Shown here: positions 15,935-24,543 of the stretch, in pieces
Position numbering within the stretch: position 1 is the first letter of the stretch
Layout: each line of letters opens with the position of its first letter
Assembly: GCA_900549065.1 (NCBI GenBank)
Contig: URNC01000002.1
Coordinates: forward strand, 1-38,532
Source: an uncultured Collinsella sp.
Lineage (GTDB): Bacteria > Actinomycetota > Coriobacteriia > Coriobacteriales > Coriobacteriaceae
Reading direction: 5' to 3'
DNA length: 38,532 nucleotides
Position numbers and translations under genes: made by a program
The notes under the pieces: model-generated
The model's input: the letters and a program-made list of their open reading frames with translations, nothing else
Database searches by the model: none
Told to the model about the DNA's origin: nothing

Positions 15935-15958
15935 TTGCGACGGCTTATGATACGGCAA
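15935..15958. promoter_or_regulatory. Possible TTGC-GCAA operator ahead of yeiH-type gene
   Basis: The interval begins TTGCGACGGC and ends ATGATACGGCAA. The outer TTGC/GCAA and the TACGGCAA half-site (15951-15958) match the better palindromes at 26271-26288 and 26984-27001, but the left half is poor. It lies 28 bp ahead of the start codon. Confidence 0.4.
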
Positions 15959-16100
15959 CATTGAGCGCAGCCTTGCGCAAACACAGACTAAGATGCCGCA
16001 ATAGTTCTCAGGCAACAGCCGAATTACCCACCGCGGAGAGCTGATTCGCGGCATAATTAACAACTGACATATGAGTTTGATAGAACAGTTGCGAGGCGCT

Positions 16101-16802
16101 ATGGAAGAATCGATGCACGTCGGCGAGCAGGAAACGAGCCTACAGGACCAGTCCTACCACACCATTCGACGCAAAATCGTCTACCTGGACTACAAGCCGG
16201 GCGAAAAGCTGGGCGTCAAGCAACTTTGTGATGACCTGGATATGGGTCGCACGCCCGTGCGCGAGGCTTTGGTTCGCTTGGCGCAGGAAGGCCTGGTGCG
16301 CACCGTGCCCCAGAGTGGCACCTACGTCTCACCCATCAACCTCACCCTTGCCGAGAGTGCCTGTTACATCCGCGAGCATCTGGAAAAGCAGGTGATCGTG
16401 GAGTGCTGTGCGCGCGCCACCTCGGCAGGCATCGAACAGCTCGACCGCGCCATCGTGCTGCAGGAAAAGGCCATGGCCGAAGAGGATCGCATCGGCTTCT
16501 TTTTGAGCGACAACCTCATGCATCACATGATTTTTAGCATCGCATGTCGCAGCACCGTGTGGTCGTGGCTCGAAGAGACCAATGCCGACCTGGAGCGCTT
16601 CCGCTGGCTGCGCGCTGCCACGCAGGTTCTCGACAATCAGGACATCGTGAACGAGCACAAGCAGATTCGCCGCGCTATCGCCGGTCGCGACCCCATCGAA
16701 GCGAGCTTTTTGGTCAGCAAGCACCTGCACATGATGTTCCGCAACCAAACCGAAGTTCTGGACCAGTTCCCCGAGTACTTCGAGACCAGCAAGCTCCGCT
16801 AA
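16101..16802 (+). CDS. GntR family regulator (FCD domain)
   Basis: A 233-residue regulator from ATG 16101 (GAGG 4 nt before it); an in-frame ATG at 16071 would add 10 residues but has no binding site and sits almost at the probable transcription start (CATAAT at 16052-16057). The N-terminal winged helix shows the GntR pattern YHTIRRKIVYLDYKPGEKLG, then KQLCDDLDMGRTPVREALVR and VRTVPQSGTYVS. The C-terminal part is an all-helical FCD ligand-binding domain with histidines (DNLMHHMIF, SKHLHMMF) fit to hold a metal. FadR-subfamily members respond to small organic acids. It is divergent from the YeiH-type transporter, the usual arrangement for a local regulator. Confidence 0.9.
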   Translation: MEESMHVGEQETSLQDQSYHTIRRKIVYLDYKPGEKLGVKQLCDDLDMGRTPVREALVRLAQEGLVRTVPQSGTYVSPINLTLAESACYIREHLEKQVIVECCARATSAGIEQLDRAIVLQEKAMAEEDRIGFFLSDNLMHHMIFSIACRSTVWSWLEETNADLERFRWLRAATQVLDNQDIVNEHKQIRRAIAGRDPIEASFLVSKHLHMMFRNQTEVLDQFPEYFETSKLR

Positions 16803-16837
16803 CCTGCCAAAAAGGGACAGGTTTATTTTGGCAGGTT
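16801..16837. repeat. GGGACAG palindrome (AACCTGCCAAAA arms)
   Basis: AACCTGCCAAAA (16801-16812) is the exact reverse complement of 16826-16837 around AGGGACAGGTTTA. It starts inside the GntR stop codon. About 39 bp, including the following TTTATCTGG, recur almost unchanged at 30232-30270. Confidence 0.8.
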
Positions 16838-16863
16838 TTATCTGGTCAAATGTAAAAATGGCT

Positions 16864-16887
16864 CGGCTCCGTCTTGATGCGGAGCCG
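16864..16887 (-). terminator. Terminator downstream of glmS
   Basis: CGGCTCCG and CGGAGCCG pair around an 8-nt loop; on the minus strand GAGCCATTTTTA follows. Confidence 0.75.
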
Positions 16888-16916
16888 GGCCTTAGTCGCT
16901 AGAACGGCGGAACCAA

Positions 16917-18764
16917 TTACTCTACCGTGACGCTCTTGGCGAGGTTTCGGGGCTGGTCAACGTCGCAACCGCGCAGGATGGCGACCTCGCGGGCGAGCAG
17001 CTGCAGCGGGACACTCGCCGGGATGGGGCTGAACACGTCGCGGACTGCCGGCACGCGGATGATGCAGTCGGCGATCTTGTTGATTTCCTCGTCGCCCTCG
17101 GTGGCAACGACGATGACCTTGGCGCCGCGCGCCTTGCACTCCATAAGGTTCGACACGGTCTTGTCGTAGGTGGCACTCTTGGTGGCCACAGCGATGACAG
17201 GGAAGCCCGGGTCGATCAGGGCAATGGGGCCATGCTTCATCTCACCGGCGGCATATGCCTCGGCGTGCAGGTAGCTGACTTCCTTGAGCTTGAGCGCACC
17301 CTCGTAGGAAATAGCGGCACCCATGCCGCGACCCACGAACAGTGCGGACTGCGCGTCCTTGCACAGCAGGGCGGCCTCATGAACGGCTTCGGTTTGGGTA
17401 TCCAAAATCCACTGGATCTGCTCGGCCGTATCGGAAAGCTCGCGGAACAGCATGCGCGCCTGCTTGGTGGTCAAGCGGTACTTGACCTGCGCCAGCAGCA
17501 GGGCCAAAAGCGTAAGGCTCACGACCTGGCCGATGAAGCTCTTGGTCGAGGCGACCGCGATCTCCTTGTTGGCCTTGGTGTAGATGACGCCGTCGCTCTC
17601 ACGCGCCACGGGGCTGCCCACCACGTTGGTGATGCCGAAGACCTTGGCACCCTTGATGCGCGCATCGCGAATGGCGGCAAGGGTATCGGCCGTCTCGCCC
17701 GACTGGGACACGGCAACGACAAGCGTCGTCGGCGTGATGATGGGATTGCGATAACGGAACTCGCTGGCCGCCTCCACCTCGGTGGGGATGCGAGCCCAGC
17801 CCTCAATGAGATTCTTGGCAATGAGGCCAGCGTGATAGCTGGTGCCGCAAGCGATCACGTAGACGCGGTCGATGTCGTTAAGCTCCTCGAGCGAAAGGCC
17901 CAGCTCGTCGATGTCGAGCTCGCCGGCCGGCGTCATACGACCGACCAGCGTGTCACGCACGACGCGCGGCTGCTCGTGGATTTCCTTGAGCATAAAGTCG
18001 GGATAACCGCCCTTTTCTGCCATGTCCAGGTCCCAGTCAATGTGGGTGACCTTGGGCTCGATAACGTTGCCGGCCTCGTCGGTGTACTCGACGCCTGCGG
18101 GCGTGAGCTTGGCAAACTGACCGTCCTCGAGCACCACAACATCGCGGGTGGCGTCGATGAGCGCGATGACATCGGAGGCGACATAGGCGCCGGTCTCGCC
18201 CGCGCCGACCACGATCGGGGAATCCTTGCGGGCCACGGCGATCACGCCGGGCTCGTCAGCGCACACGGCGGCCAGACCATAGGCACCGACCACGTGGGTG
18301 CACGCCTCGCGCACGGAGGCCATCAGGTCGTGCGTCTCGGCATAAGCCTCTTCGATCAGATGCGCGAAGACCTCGGTATCGGTCTCGCTCTTAAAGTGAT
18401 GGCCGCGACCCTCCAGCTCTTCGCGCAGCTCGGCGAAGTTCTCGATGATACCGTTGTGGACGATGGCGATACGACCGTCGCAGCTGGTGTGGGGGTGAGC
18501 GTTAACGACGGAGGGCTTGCCGTGGGTGGCCCAACGGGTGTGACCGATACCGCAGGTAGCGTCGCTGTCGATATTGGAAAGCTCGCTCTCCAGGCCCGCG
18601 ACCTTGCCCACGCGGCGGATGACGTCGATGCGCGCCGCGGCGCCCTCGCCCACCTCGAGCGCGACGCCCGAGGAGTCATAGCCGCGATACTCCATACGCT
18701 TGAGGCCCGTAACCAGGATGTTCTTTGCAATATCAGAGCCGGTGTAGCCGACAATTCCGCACAT
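16917..18764 (-). CDS. glmS: Glutamine-fructose-6-phosphate aminotransferase (isomerizing)
   Basis: A 615-residue enzyme of normal GlmS length. It makes glucosamine-6-phosphate from fructose-6-phosphate and glutamine, the entry to peptidoglycan amino sugars. The N-terminal Ntn-type glutaminase domain begins MCGIVGYTG with catalytic Cys2 and contains RGYDSSG, HTRWATHG and HNGIIEN. Two SIS isomerase domains follow (CGTSYHAGLIAKN; SQSGETADTLAAI; GRGMGAAISYEGALKLKEVS), and the C terminus DQPRNLAKSVTVE is the usual one. AAGGG precedes the ATG. No glmS ribozyme was recognised; instead, palindromic sites overlap the likely promoter. Confidence 0.97.
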   Translation of the reverse strand: MCGIVGYTGSDIAKNILVTGLKRMEYRGYDSSGVALEVGEGAAARIDVIRRVGKVAGLESELSNIDSDATCGIGHTRWATHGKPSVVNAHPHTSCDGRIAIVHNGIIENFAELREELEGRGHHFKSETDTEVFAHLIEEAYAETHDLMASVREACTHVVGAYGLAAVCADEPGVIAVARKDSPIVVGAGETGAYVASDVIALIDATRDVVVLEDGQFAKLTPAGVEYTDEAGNVIEPKVTHIDWDLDMAEKGGYPDFMLKEIHEQPRVVRDTLVGRMTPAGELDIDELGLSLEELNDIDRVYVIACGTSYHAGLIAKNLIEGWARIPTEVEAASEFRYRNPIITPTTLVVAVSQSGETADTLAAIRDARIKGAKVFGITNVVGSPVARESDGVIYTKANKEIAVASTKSFIGQVVSLTLLALLLAQVKYRLTTKQARMLFRELSDTAEQIQWILDTQTEAVHEAALLCKDAQSALFVGRGMGAAISYEGALKLKEVSYLHAEAYAAGEMKHGPIALIDPGFPVIAVATKSATYDKTVSNLMECKARGAKVIVVATEGDEEINKIADCIIRVPAVRDVFSPIPASVPLQLLAREVAILRGCDVDQPRNLAKSVTVE

Positions 18765-18838
18765 AGGATAAATCCCTTCGTTCGCGTGACTGCAAGACGT
18801 CCACGCACAAGGGGCGCTGAGACGTATAACGTTCGAGT

Positions 18839-18898
18839 ATTGTACTTACGCAAGCACAAGCTGATATACCAGAAGTGGTATCTCAACTTAGATACCAC
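18839..18898 (-). promoter_or_regulatory. glmS promoter with overlapping GGTAT palindromes
   Basis: TACAAT on the minus strand (18839-18844) is the probable -10. Its -35 region overlaps ATACCAGAAGTGGTAT (18866-18881), a perfect palindrome with 6-bp arms. This is interlocked with a second one, GTGGTATCT (18875-18883) and AGATACCAC (18890-18898). The three GGTAT half-sites resemble GntR-type (NagR/DasR-like) sites in style. An amino-sugar-responsive regulator is an inference. Confidence 0.6.
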
Positions 18899-18917
18899 CC
18901 GATGCACACACGTCCAG

Positions 18918-18970
18918 CCGGTCCAAACCACCACAATGGGGACAGGCACCTTCGTGGTGGTTTGGACCGG
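18918..18970. repeat. GGGACAG palindrome with 17-bp perfect arms
   Basis: CCGGTCCAAACCACCAC (18918-18934) is the exact reverse complement of 18954-18970. The 19-nt centre holds GGGGACAGGCACCTT. It lies in the glmS upstream region. Confidence 0.85.
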
Positions 18971-18994
18971 GGTGGTGGCCTGTCCCGGCGATTT

Positions 18995-19133
18995 ATCTCG
19001 ATCTGTAACATCTAGGACACCAAAAGCGGACTTACTGTTACAGATTGAGATTTTCCGTCCGACCTCGACGTTTTGTCTCAATCTGCAACAGGTAGAACCG
19101 GTTTTGCCGTCCAGATGTTACAGATCGAGACAG
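18995..19133. repeat. Composite nested palindrome with four TCTCRATCTGTAACA units
   Basis: Four related units alternate in direction: 18995-19013 (+), 19035-19050 (-), 19075-19091 (+) and 19113-19132 (-). The outer pair (ATCTCGATCTGTAACATCT and its complement) encloses the inner pair, so the whole 139 bp can fold as one long interrupted hairpin. It contains no open reading frame worth reporting. It could be a MITE-like or REP-doublet element, or a structured RNA. Confidence 0.8.
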
Positions 19134-19149
19134 TTGAAGGCCGGAACAG

Positions 19150-19190
19150 CAAACCGCCACGAAGGGAACTATCCCCTTCATGGCGGTTTG
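19150..19190. repeat. GGGA-core palindrome (CAAACCGCCA arms)
   Basis: CAAACCGCCA (19150-19159) pairs exactly with TGGCGGTTTG (19181-19190) around GAAGGGAACTATCCCCTTC. It lies 16 bp beyond the stop codon of the MFS gene and may also terminate it. Confidence 0.8.
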
Positions 19191-19205
19191 GACGGCGGCG
19201 TTTGT

Positions 19206-20822
19206 CTATGAGGCTTGCTTGGGGAAGGTCGTCGCGAGCGCTGCAACGGCAAGTCCTGCCACCACGTAGAAAGCCGAGGCCGCAGACTTTGCGCGAACCT
19301 CGGCATTGTCCGCCAAGAGCTCCCCCTGCGCCTCGGACGCAACGCCCATCGATTCCAGGCGCGCCATAAATGCGGCGTCACTCTCGTAGGTATAAACAAC
19401 CTCTTCGAGCGCCGCTTTACTCTGTGTGTCGACCACATTGCTCGCATCAATACGTGCATCGAGACCGGTGTTGACAGCGATAAGCAGGACCGAACCCATG
19501 GCGGCAGAGCCCAACGCGAGGCCCAGGTTACGCGCCGCACCCTGGATGCCGCCCGATTGCTGAGCGTCACTCGGCGGCACGGCGGAAGCGACAATGTTGT
19601 TGGCCTGCGAGTTTACCAGACCAACGCCCACGCCACCAAAGAGCGTACCGACCACCATAATGGGCGTCAGCTCGGACGCGCGCACGCCAAACGCCATGCT
19701 CACACAGGCCGCCGCCATAAAGACATAGCCCGTACGCACCACAGACCAAGGCTTAAGCTGCGGAAACTTGCGCGGCACAAACATTGCGAGCACCAGCATG
19801 GGCACACCCGAGATGATGCCCAAAAGCGCTGTCTGCATGCCGCCAAGGCCAATTACAAGCTGATAGTACGAAGTGCCGACCAGACCCTGAGCGCCCATGT
19901 AGAAAAACGGCAGAGCAATGGCGATGACGCCGGAGCGAACGGTGGGATTGCGCACAAAGCTCGACGGCAAAATCGCTATGCCGTGGGTGCGCTCCATCCA
20001 GTGCTCGACCGGAATCAGCATCACCAGCAATAGCAGGCCGACGCCGACAATAGGCAAAGCGGGAGAAATGCCGGCAATCGTAAAGGGAGCCTGCGGCAAG
20101 GGAGCAAATACGCCCCAGGTCGAAATGCGCGAAAGACCGCACATAACGGCGAACAATCCCAGAGAGGCAATAACCGCGCCCGGCGCGTCAAACTTGCCCG
20201 CATGCAGCCCGCCGCCCGTCGGCAGCTTTGCGCTCGCAACGAGCAGTGCAACAAAATAGGCGGCGAGCACGCCGAAGGTCACGCGAAAACCTGCGATATC
20301 GACCAGAATGCCCAGCGCGATAGGAATAATCGTCGCAAGCGCCGCCGATGCGGCAATCACGCCATATGCCTGCTTGCGCTCCTCGCCTTCGTACAGCATG
20401 GACACCATGCCCAGTACCGAAGGGATAATGAGGCTTGCGCCCAGCCCGACCATCAGTCGGCCACCCCAAATAAGCAGCTCAATGCTCGGTGAAAACGCGC
20501 ACAGCAGCTCTCCCACCACAGCAAGCACCAATCCGGCACGGAAGTTGCGGCACCACCCGATAACCATGCCGAGCAAACCGCTTGCAAGCATAAAGGTGCC
20601 CGCCATAAGCGAATAGACCGTGCTCGCCATCTGCACGTCCGAGAGCGGACATCCAAACACGCGCATCATCTCGGCCATGGCAACCGAAAACGCACCGTTG
20701 TCTGCCGAGGTACCCACCTGAGCGCATGCCAGCACGATCAGCGGCGCCAGTCGCGCCAAACGAGAAGGCGCCACAGGCTCCATCCCCGAGTTCGAAACCG
20801 CGCGATTCATGCACATCACCAT
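19206..20822 (-). CDS. MFS transporter, 14-helix DHA2-like (first paralogue)
   Basis: A membrane transporter of up to 538 residues with about 14 hydrophobic segments. Features shared with the second copy at 24544-26160 include QVGTSADNGAFSVA, VYSLMAGTFMLASGLLGMVI, IWGGRLMVGLGASLIIPSVL, APFTIAGISPALPI and NSQANNIVASAV...SGGIQG. The NxRAG/GRxxVG-type loops fit proton-driven drug or metabolite export. Three in-frame ATGs (20822, 20816, 20810) compete and none has a strong binding site, so the start is uncertain. It is divergent from the PRD-type regulator, with 144 bp between. Confidence 0.88.
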   Translation of the reverse strand: MVMCMNRAVSNSGMEPVAPSRLARLAPLIVLACAQVGTSADNGAFSVAMAEMMRVFGCPLSDVQMASTVYSLMAGTFMLASGLLGMVIGWCRNFRAGLVLAVVGELLCAFSPSIELLIWGGRLMVGLGASLIIPSVLGMVSMLYEGEERKQAYGVIAASAALATIIPIALGILVDIAGFRVTFGVLAAYFVALLVASAKLPTGGGLHAGKFDAPGAVIASLGLFAVMCGLSRISTWGVFAPLPQAPFTIAGISPALPIVGVGLLLLVMLIPVEHWMERTHGIAILPSSFVRNPTVRSGVIAIALPFFYMGAQGLVGTSYYQLVIGLGGMQTALLGIISGVPMLVLAMFVPRKFPQLKPWSVVRTGYVFMAAACVSMAFGVRASELTPIMVVGTLFGGVGVGLVNSQANNIVASAVPPSDAQQSGGIQGAARNLGLALGSAAMGSVLLIAVNTGLDARIDASNVVDTQSKAALEEVVYTYESDAAFMARLESMGVASEAQGELLADNAEVRAKSAASAFYVVAGLAVAALATTFPKQAS

Positions 20823-20834
20823 CCGCTTTTTTCA

Positions 20835-20935
20835 TTCCGTATATGCGGCAAGGATTTAAAACCAACCCTTCCCCTACTCATCATAAAAAATGCGTATCAT
20901 GACAGGTGCCACGCTCTTTTCCAGATATACGGCAA
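20835..20935. promoter_or_regulatory. Two candidate operator sites between MFS gene and PRD regulator
   Basis: TTCCGTATATGCGGCAA (20835-20851) is close to the palindrome TTGCCGTA-N2-TACGGCAA with one base missing. TTTTCCAGATATACGGCAA (20917-20935) keeps only the right half. The first lies 13 bp ahead of the MFS start, the second 31 bp ahead of the regulator start. Confidence 0.5.
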
Positions 20936-20966
20936 ATCGAGCTTTCTCGCGACCCTAGGGAGCCCC

Positions 20967-22799
20967 ATGAGCATCAATCAGCGACAAGCAAAGCTGCTTA
21001 AAATCCTGCTCGGCCAGGCGGGCTACACCCCGACAGTCGATATCTCCGATGCCCTTGCTTGCTCGGAGCGCACCATCCGCAACGACATGCGGGCCGCTAA
21101 CGCCTTCCTCGACGAAATGGGCATCCAAGCGGCAATTGTCTCCAAGCGCGGCAACGGCATCCGCATTGATGGCGACAGTGCACAGTGCGGCAAAATCTCT
21201 GACATCATCAAGGAGCGTTCGCTTTCCATGGACGCCGGTCTTGACCGCTTCTATCGCGGCATGTTGCTGCTCACCTGCGACTACCGGCACCAATACACCA
21301 CCGAATCACTTGCGCGGGCCATCCTCACCAACAAACAGCAGGCCCAAGACGACCTGCGTACGTGGAACGAGCTCTTGACGCCGTTTGGAGCTCAAATCGT
21401 ACGCGGGCGCCGCATTACGGTTGAGGGTCCCGAGGAGTACATCCGATTCTTCGTCGTCTACTATCTGTTTGAGCTCGCGTCGACCGCCATGAAGCGTCGC
21501 ATTGAGCCGCAGCTCTTTGGCGGCAACGAGCAATTCTTCAACGACCTCATCGCCTACGTCGAGCGCGAAAGCCGAACACTATACACCGATAACGCCCGCC
21601 ACCAGCTTGCCGTCTACCTGCAGATTATGACCCTGCGCATTCTTAAGGGCAAAGAGGTCGCTGGTTACACCTCGACGATTCCCGTTGTGTACGACGACGT
21701 CGCCAACCGCATTGAGCAGCACTTCGGCATCGAGGTCTCCTCCAACGAGCGCGGCATCATCCGCGACCTCTTTACGGTCTCCACGCGCCGCTGGACGCCC
21801 GAGTTCCAGCGCACATATCAGCCCACACCCGAGGCGGCACGCCTCACCGAAGAGCTATTCTGCGCTCTCGGCGAACGCTTTGGCACGCGACCGCCGCTTC
21901 ATCTCGAAAAGCCCTGTGCCGCGCTCATCGAAGCCGGACAAACTCACATGCGCTATGAACGCGCCATCTCACTGCCCCAGGAAAACACCTGGACGGTGCG
22001 ATACGAAAACATGGCCTCGTTTATGCGCCTGTCCGAGGTGCTGCGCGACGCGCCCGGCCTATCTGGGCTGAATCTATACCAGACCGACGTGACGCGCCTG
22101 GCGATGCTATTGCTCTCGTATATGGACGGCCTGTCCTCGCACGATCAATGGCGTGTCGGACTCGTGGTCAACTGCGGCATTGAGCAGGTCTTCTATGCGC
22201 GCGATCGACTTGAGCGGCTCATTCCCTGCATGCGGGTCGCGCGTGTGCTGACCGAAACAGAAGTCGCCGAGATTGAATCAGACCCCAAGCACAGCAGCCT
22301 CGACTTCCTGGTCTCATTCGACCCCATCAAAACGACGCTTCCACTCTGCGTGCTGAGCAATGCCATCGATGACGCCGATCGCAGCCGCATCGAGCTGCTG
22401 CTCATGAAGCTTGGATGCCCCCACGCACTCGACGACGCCCCGCTTGCCGGCGGTCTTCCCGAGCGCGAGCTCGATATCTCGCACGCGCGCATGCTCACGC
22501 GCACCCTTCACGCTGCACTTGTCGAAGACGGCCTCTGGCGTGGCACGCTCTCCGGCTTCTCGAACACCTTCGAGATGCTGTCGTTCACGCACGGACCTTG
22601 GCTCTTGCTGACCGTATGTTCCCAAGATGTCGCTCAAACCGGGGCCGTGCATTACCGCGTGGAAACACGAGTCGGCTTTACCGGCGACCGCCTGCAACAC
22701 ATCCTGGTGCTCTGCGTCGCCCCAAGCGATGAGCGCGTCCTCACTCCGGCCACACAGCGCTTCCGCAAGCTCGCATCCGAGGCCGGTCTCAAACGGTAG
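20967..22799 (+). CDS. BglG/LicR-type transcriptional regulator (HTH, PRD, EII-like domains)
   Basis: A 610-residue multidomain regulator. The N terminus is a DeoR/HTH_11-type DNA-binding domain (RQAKLLKILLGQAGYTPTVD, SERTIRNDMRAANAFL; about 1-60). Two PRD-like helical domains occupy about 85-290 and 290-400. An EIIB-like domain follows (about 405-500, RVGLVVNCGIEQVFYARDRL). The C terminus (about 510-610) has the size and layout of an EIIA domain (LLLTVCSQDV...HILVLCVAPSDERV), though its phosphoacceptor His is uncertain. Relatives (LicR, MtlR) are activated by PTS phosphorylation; no PTS permease is near, so control may have diverged. GGGAG precedes the ATG. It probably regulates the divergent MFS gene. 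Confidence 0.85.
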   Translation: MSINQRQAKLLKILLGQAGYTPTVDISDALACSERTIRNDMRAANAFLDEMGIQAAIVSKRGNGIRIDGDSAQCGKISDIIKERSLSMDAGLDRFYRGMLLLTCDYRHQYTTESLARAILTNKQQAQDDLRTWNELLTPFGAQIVRGRRITVEGPEEYIRFFVVYYLFELASTAMKRRIEPQLFGGNEQFFNDLIAYVERESRTLYTDNARHQLAVYLQIMTLRILKGKEVAGYTSTIPVVYDDVANRIEQHFGIEVSSNERGIIRDLFTVSTRRWTPEFQRTYQPTPEAARLTEELFCALGERFGTRPPLHLEKPCAALIEAGQTHMRYERAISLPQENTWTVRYENMASFMRLSEVLRDAPGLSGLNLYQTDVTRLAMLLLSYMDGLSSHDQWRVGLVVNCGIEQVFYARDRLERLIPCMRVARVLTETEVAEIESDPKHSSLDFLVSFDPIKTTLPLCVLSNAIDDADRSRIELLLMKLGCPHALDDAPLAGGLPERELDISHARMLTRTLHAALVEDGLWRGTLSGFSNTFEMLSFTHGPWLLLTVCSQDVAQTGAVHYRVETRVGFTGDRLQHILVLCVAPSDERVLTPATQRFRKLASEAGLKR

Positions 22800-22802
22800 A
22801 CG

Positions 22803-22831
22803 GCATGGGCACCCATCGCGCGTGCCCATGC
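22803..22831 (+). terminator. Hairpin just after the PRD regulator
   Basis: GCATGGGCAC (22803-22812) pairs exactly with GTGCCCATGC (22822-22831), with no clear T-run. Confidence 0.55.
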
Positions 22832-22857
22832 AAGCCTTCAAATACGCTTAAGCGCAA

Positions 22858-22891
22858 AGAACCCGTGGCCGCCCCTGCAGCCACGGGTTCT
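22858..22891. terminator. Bidirectional terminator between PRD regulator and amidohydrolase
   Basis: AGAACCCGTGGC (22858-22869) pairs exactly with GCCACGGGTTCT (22880-22891). TATTT follows on the plus strand and TTTGCG on the minus strand. Confidence 0.75.
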
Positions 22892-22923
22892 ATTTAGCGT
22901 CTATGGCCTATGCCATGACAAAG

Positions 22924-24540
22924 CTATTTGCGCGTCCAGACAGTCTCGCCCTCTTTGATCGTCTCGAGAACGCGCAGGTTGCGCACCTCGTCGAGCTCGA
23001 TCTTGAGCGGGTTCTTCTCGACAATGCAGAAGTCGGCCAGCTTGCCGGCCTCGAGCGTGCCCTTACGGTCGAGCTCGCCATACTGGAAAGCGCCGTTGAC
23101 CGTGATGGCCTTCAGACCCTCGTACACGCTGATCTTCTGATCCTCGTCCAGCTGAGCGCCGCCCTTAGTGACGCGCTTGGCGGCGCACCACACAGCCTCA
23201 AAGAAATTGGGGCGCAGCACCGGCGTGTCGGTGTGGAAGGTAAACGGCAGGCCGCACTCCAGAGCGTCATGGCAGGCAGACACGCGACCGCCGCGCACGG
23301 GACCGAAGTTCTTAAGATGCACGTCGGCCCAGTACCAGATATGGCTGGCGAAAATCGACGGGATCATGTTGATCTCGGCCATCTGCTCGTACTGATCGCG
23401 GCGGGCAGTCTGGCAGTGGATCATGACCGGGTGCAGGCTCGCTTTATCGGGATTAGGCGAATCCTCCAGCGCGCGCTTGTACACGCGCAGGTACTGGTCG
23501 GCAGCCGCATCGCCATTGGTATGGGCGAGCAGCTGATGATTGCCGTCGATGGCCTTGCGCATAAAGTCATAAGCGGCCTTGTCGGTCATGGTGCCATAAC
23601 CGCAGTAACCCTCGCCCTCATCGCCGGGAGTGTAGGGCTCGGTCATCCACGCCGTACGACCCTGGGGAGAACCGTCAAAGAACATCTTGAGGCCACCGAT
23701 ACGGAAGTGACCGGTGTAGTCCTGCGAGACAAAAGGCTCGTGGTCGGCCAAGATTTTGTCGACATCCTCGCCGTACATGGGATAGCTCACGACGTCCATC
23801 TTGAGCAGGCCCTTGTTCGCAAGGCCGCAGAACAGCGCTGCGAAGTCGGCGGTGGTAGCACCCTCCTGGCAGGTGGTGATGCCGTTTTCCAGGTAGATGT
23901 CCTGCATCTCGCCGATCATGACGTCCATATCCATCTTCTGACGCGGCTGAATCACGGCAAAGACCGGCCACATAGCGCCCGGCTCCTCGCAGTAACCGTC
24001 CGGCGTGCCGTCGGCCTCGCGACCGTAGCGAGCGCCCTCGGGATCGGGAGTCTCGGCGGTAATGCCGGCAAGCTCCAACAGCTTGGTGTTGGCAACAACC
24101 ATGTGGCTCGAAGCGTGGACGGCGATAACCGGAATGGTCTCGCTCACGCGGTCGAGCACGTGACGGTTAGGGTGCTCATGCTCGGCCAGGGAATTCTGGT
24201 CGTAGGAAACACCCATGATCACGCCGTCCTCGCCAATGCCGCGCTGCTCGGCAAAGGCAGCCAGACGCTCGACGATCTCATCGAAATCCGCCGCGCCGTT
24301 AAGGTCGGCAGCCACGATGTACTGCGTGCAGCCAGAGATGTGGCTGTGGGGGTCAATCAGACCGGGCATAAGGCAGGCGCCGTTGAGGTCAATCTCCTCG
24401 GCATCCTCTGCCTGAGCGCGAGCCTCCTCGAGCGAGCCGGTAAACGCGATGGTGCCGTCGTCTGCAACCAGCAGGGCCCCAAAAGTCTCGTCCTCGCCGG
24501 TCATGGGAACAAAGTCGCCGTTAAAGTACAGCTTCTTCAT
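22924..24540 (-). CDS. Amidohydrolase family protein (YtcJ-like)
   Basis: A 538-residue metal-dependent hydrolase of the amidohydrolase superfamily, group 3. The N-terminal beta sandwich leads to MPGLIDPHSHISG with the metal-binding HxH (65, 67). GGLKMFFDGSPQGRTAWM holds the likely carboxylated lysine region, LLAHTNGDAAADQYL supplies another histidine, and FTFHTDTPV the catalytic aspartate. The end is EAGKLADFCIVEKNPL. There is no signal peptide, so it is cytoplasmic. YtcJ-like enzymes include N-substituted formamide and carbamate-type hydrolases; the substrate here is unknown. It starts 3 bp after the MFS gene stop and its GAGGAGGAG site lies inside that gene, so the two are one operon: the transporter probably imports the substrate or exports the product. 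Confidence 0.92.
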   Translation of the reverse strand: MKKLYFNGDFVPMTGEDETFGALLVADDGTIAFTGSLEEARAQAEDAEEIDLNGACLMPGLIDPHSHISGCTQYIVAADLNGAADFDEIVERLAAFAEQRGIGEDGVIMGVSYDQNSLAEHEHPNRHVLDRVSETIPVIAVHASSHMVVANTKLLELAGITAETPDPEGARYGREADGTPDGYCEEPGAMWPVFAVIQPRQKMDMDVMIGEMQDIYLENGITTCQEGATTADFAALFCGLANKGLLKMDVVSYPMYGEDVDKILADHEPFVSQDYTGHFRIGGLKMFFDGSPQGRTAWMTEPYTPGDEGEGYCGYGTMTDKAAYDFMRKAIDGNHQLLAHTNGDAAADQYLRVYKRALEDSPNPDKASLHPVMIHCQTARRDQYEQMAEINMIPSIFASHIWYWADVHLKNFGPVRGGRVSACHDALECGLPFTFHTDTPVLRPNFFEAVWCAAKRVTKGGAQLDEDQKISVYEGLKAITVNGAFQYGELDRKGTLEAGKLADFCIVEKNPLKIELDEVRNLRVLETIKEGETVWTRK

Positions 24541-24543
24541 GAC

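Noticed and set aside
18765..18900. glmS ribozyme
   Set aside because: No recognisable ribozyme core; the palindromes lie at the promoter and not in the leader next to the start codon.
17232..19211. A 659-codon plus-strand open frame
   Set aside because: Antisense to glmS and runs through palindromic intergenic DNA; no domain or start signal.
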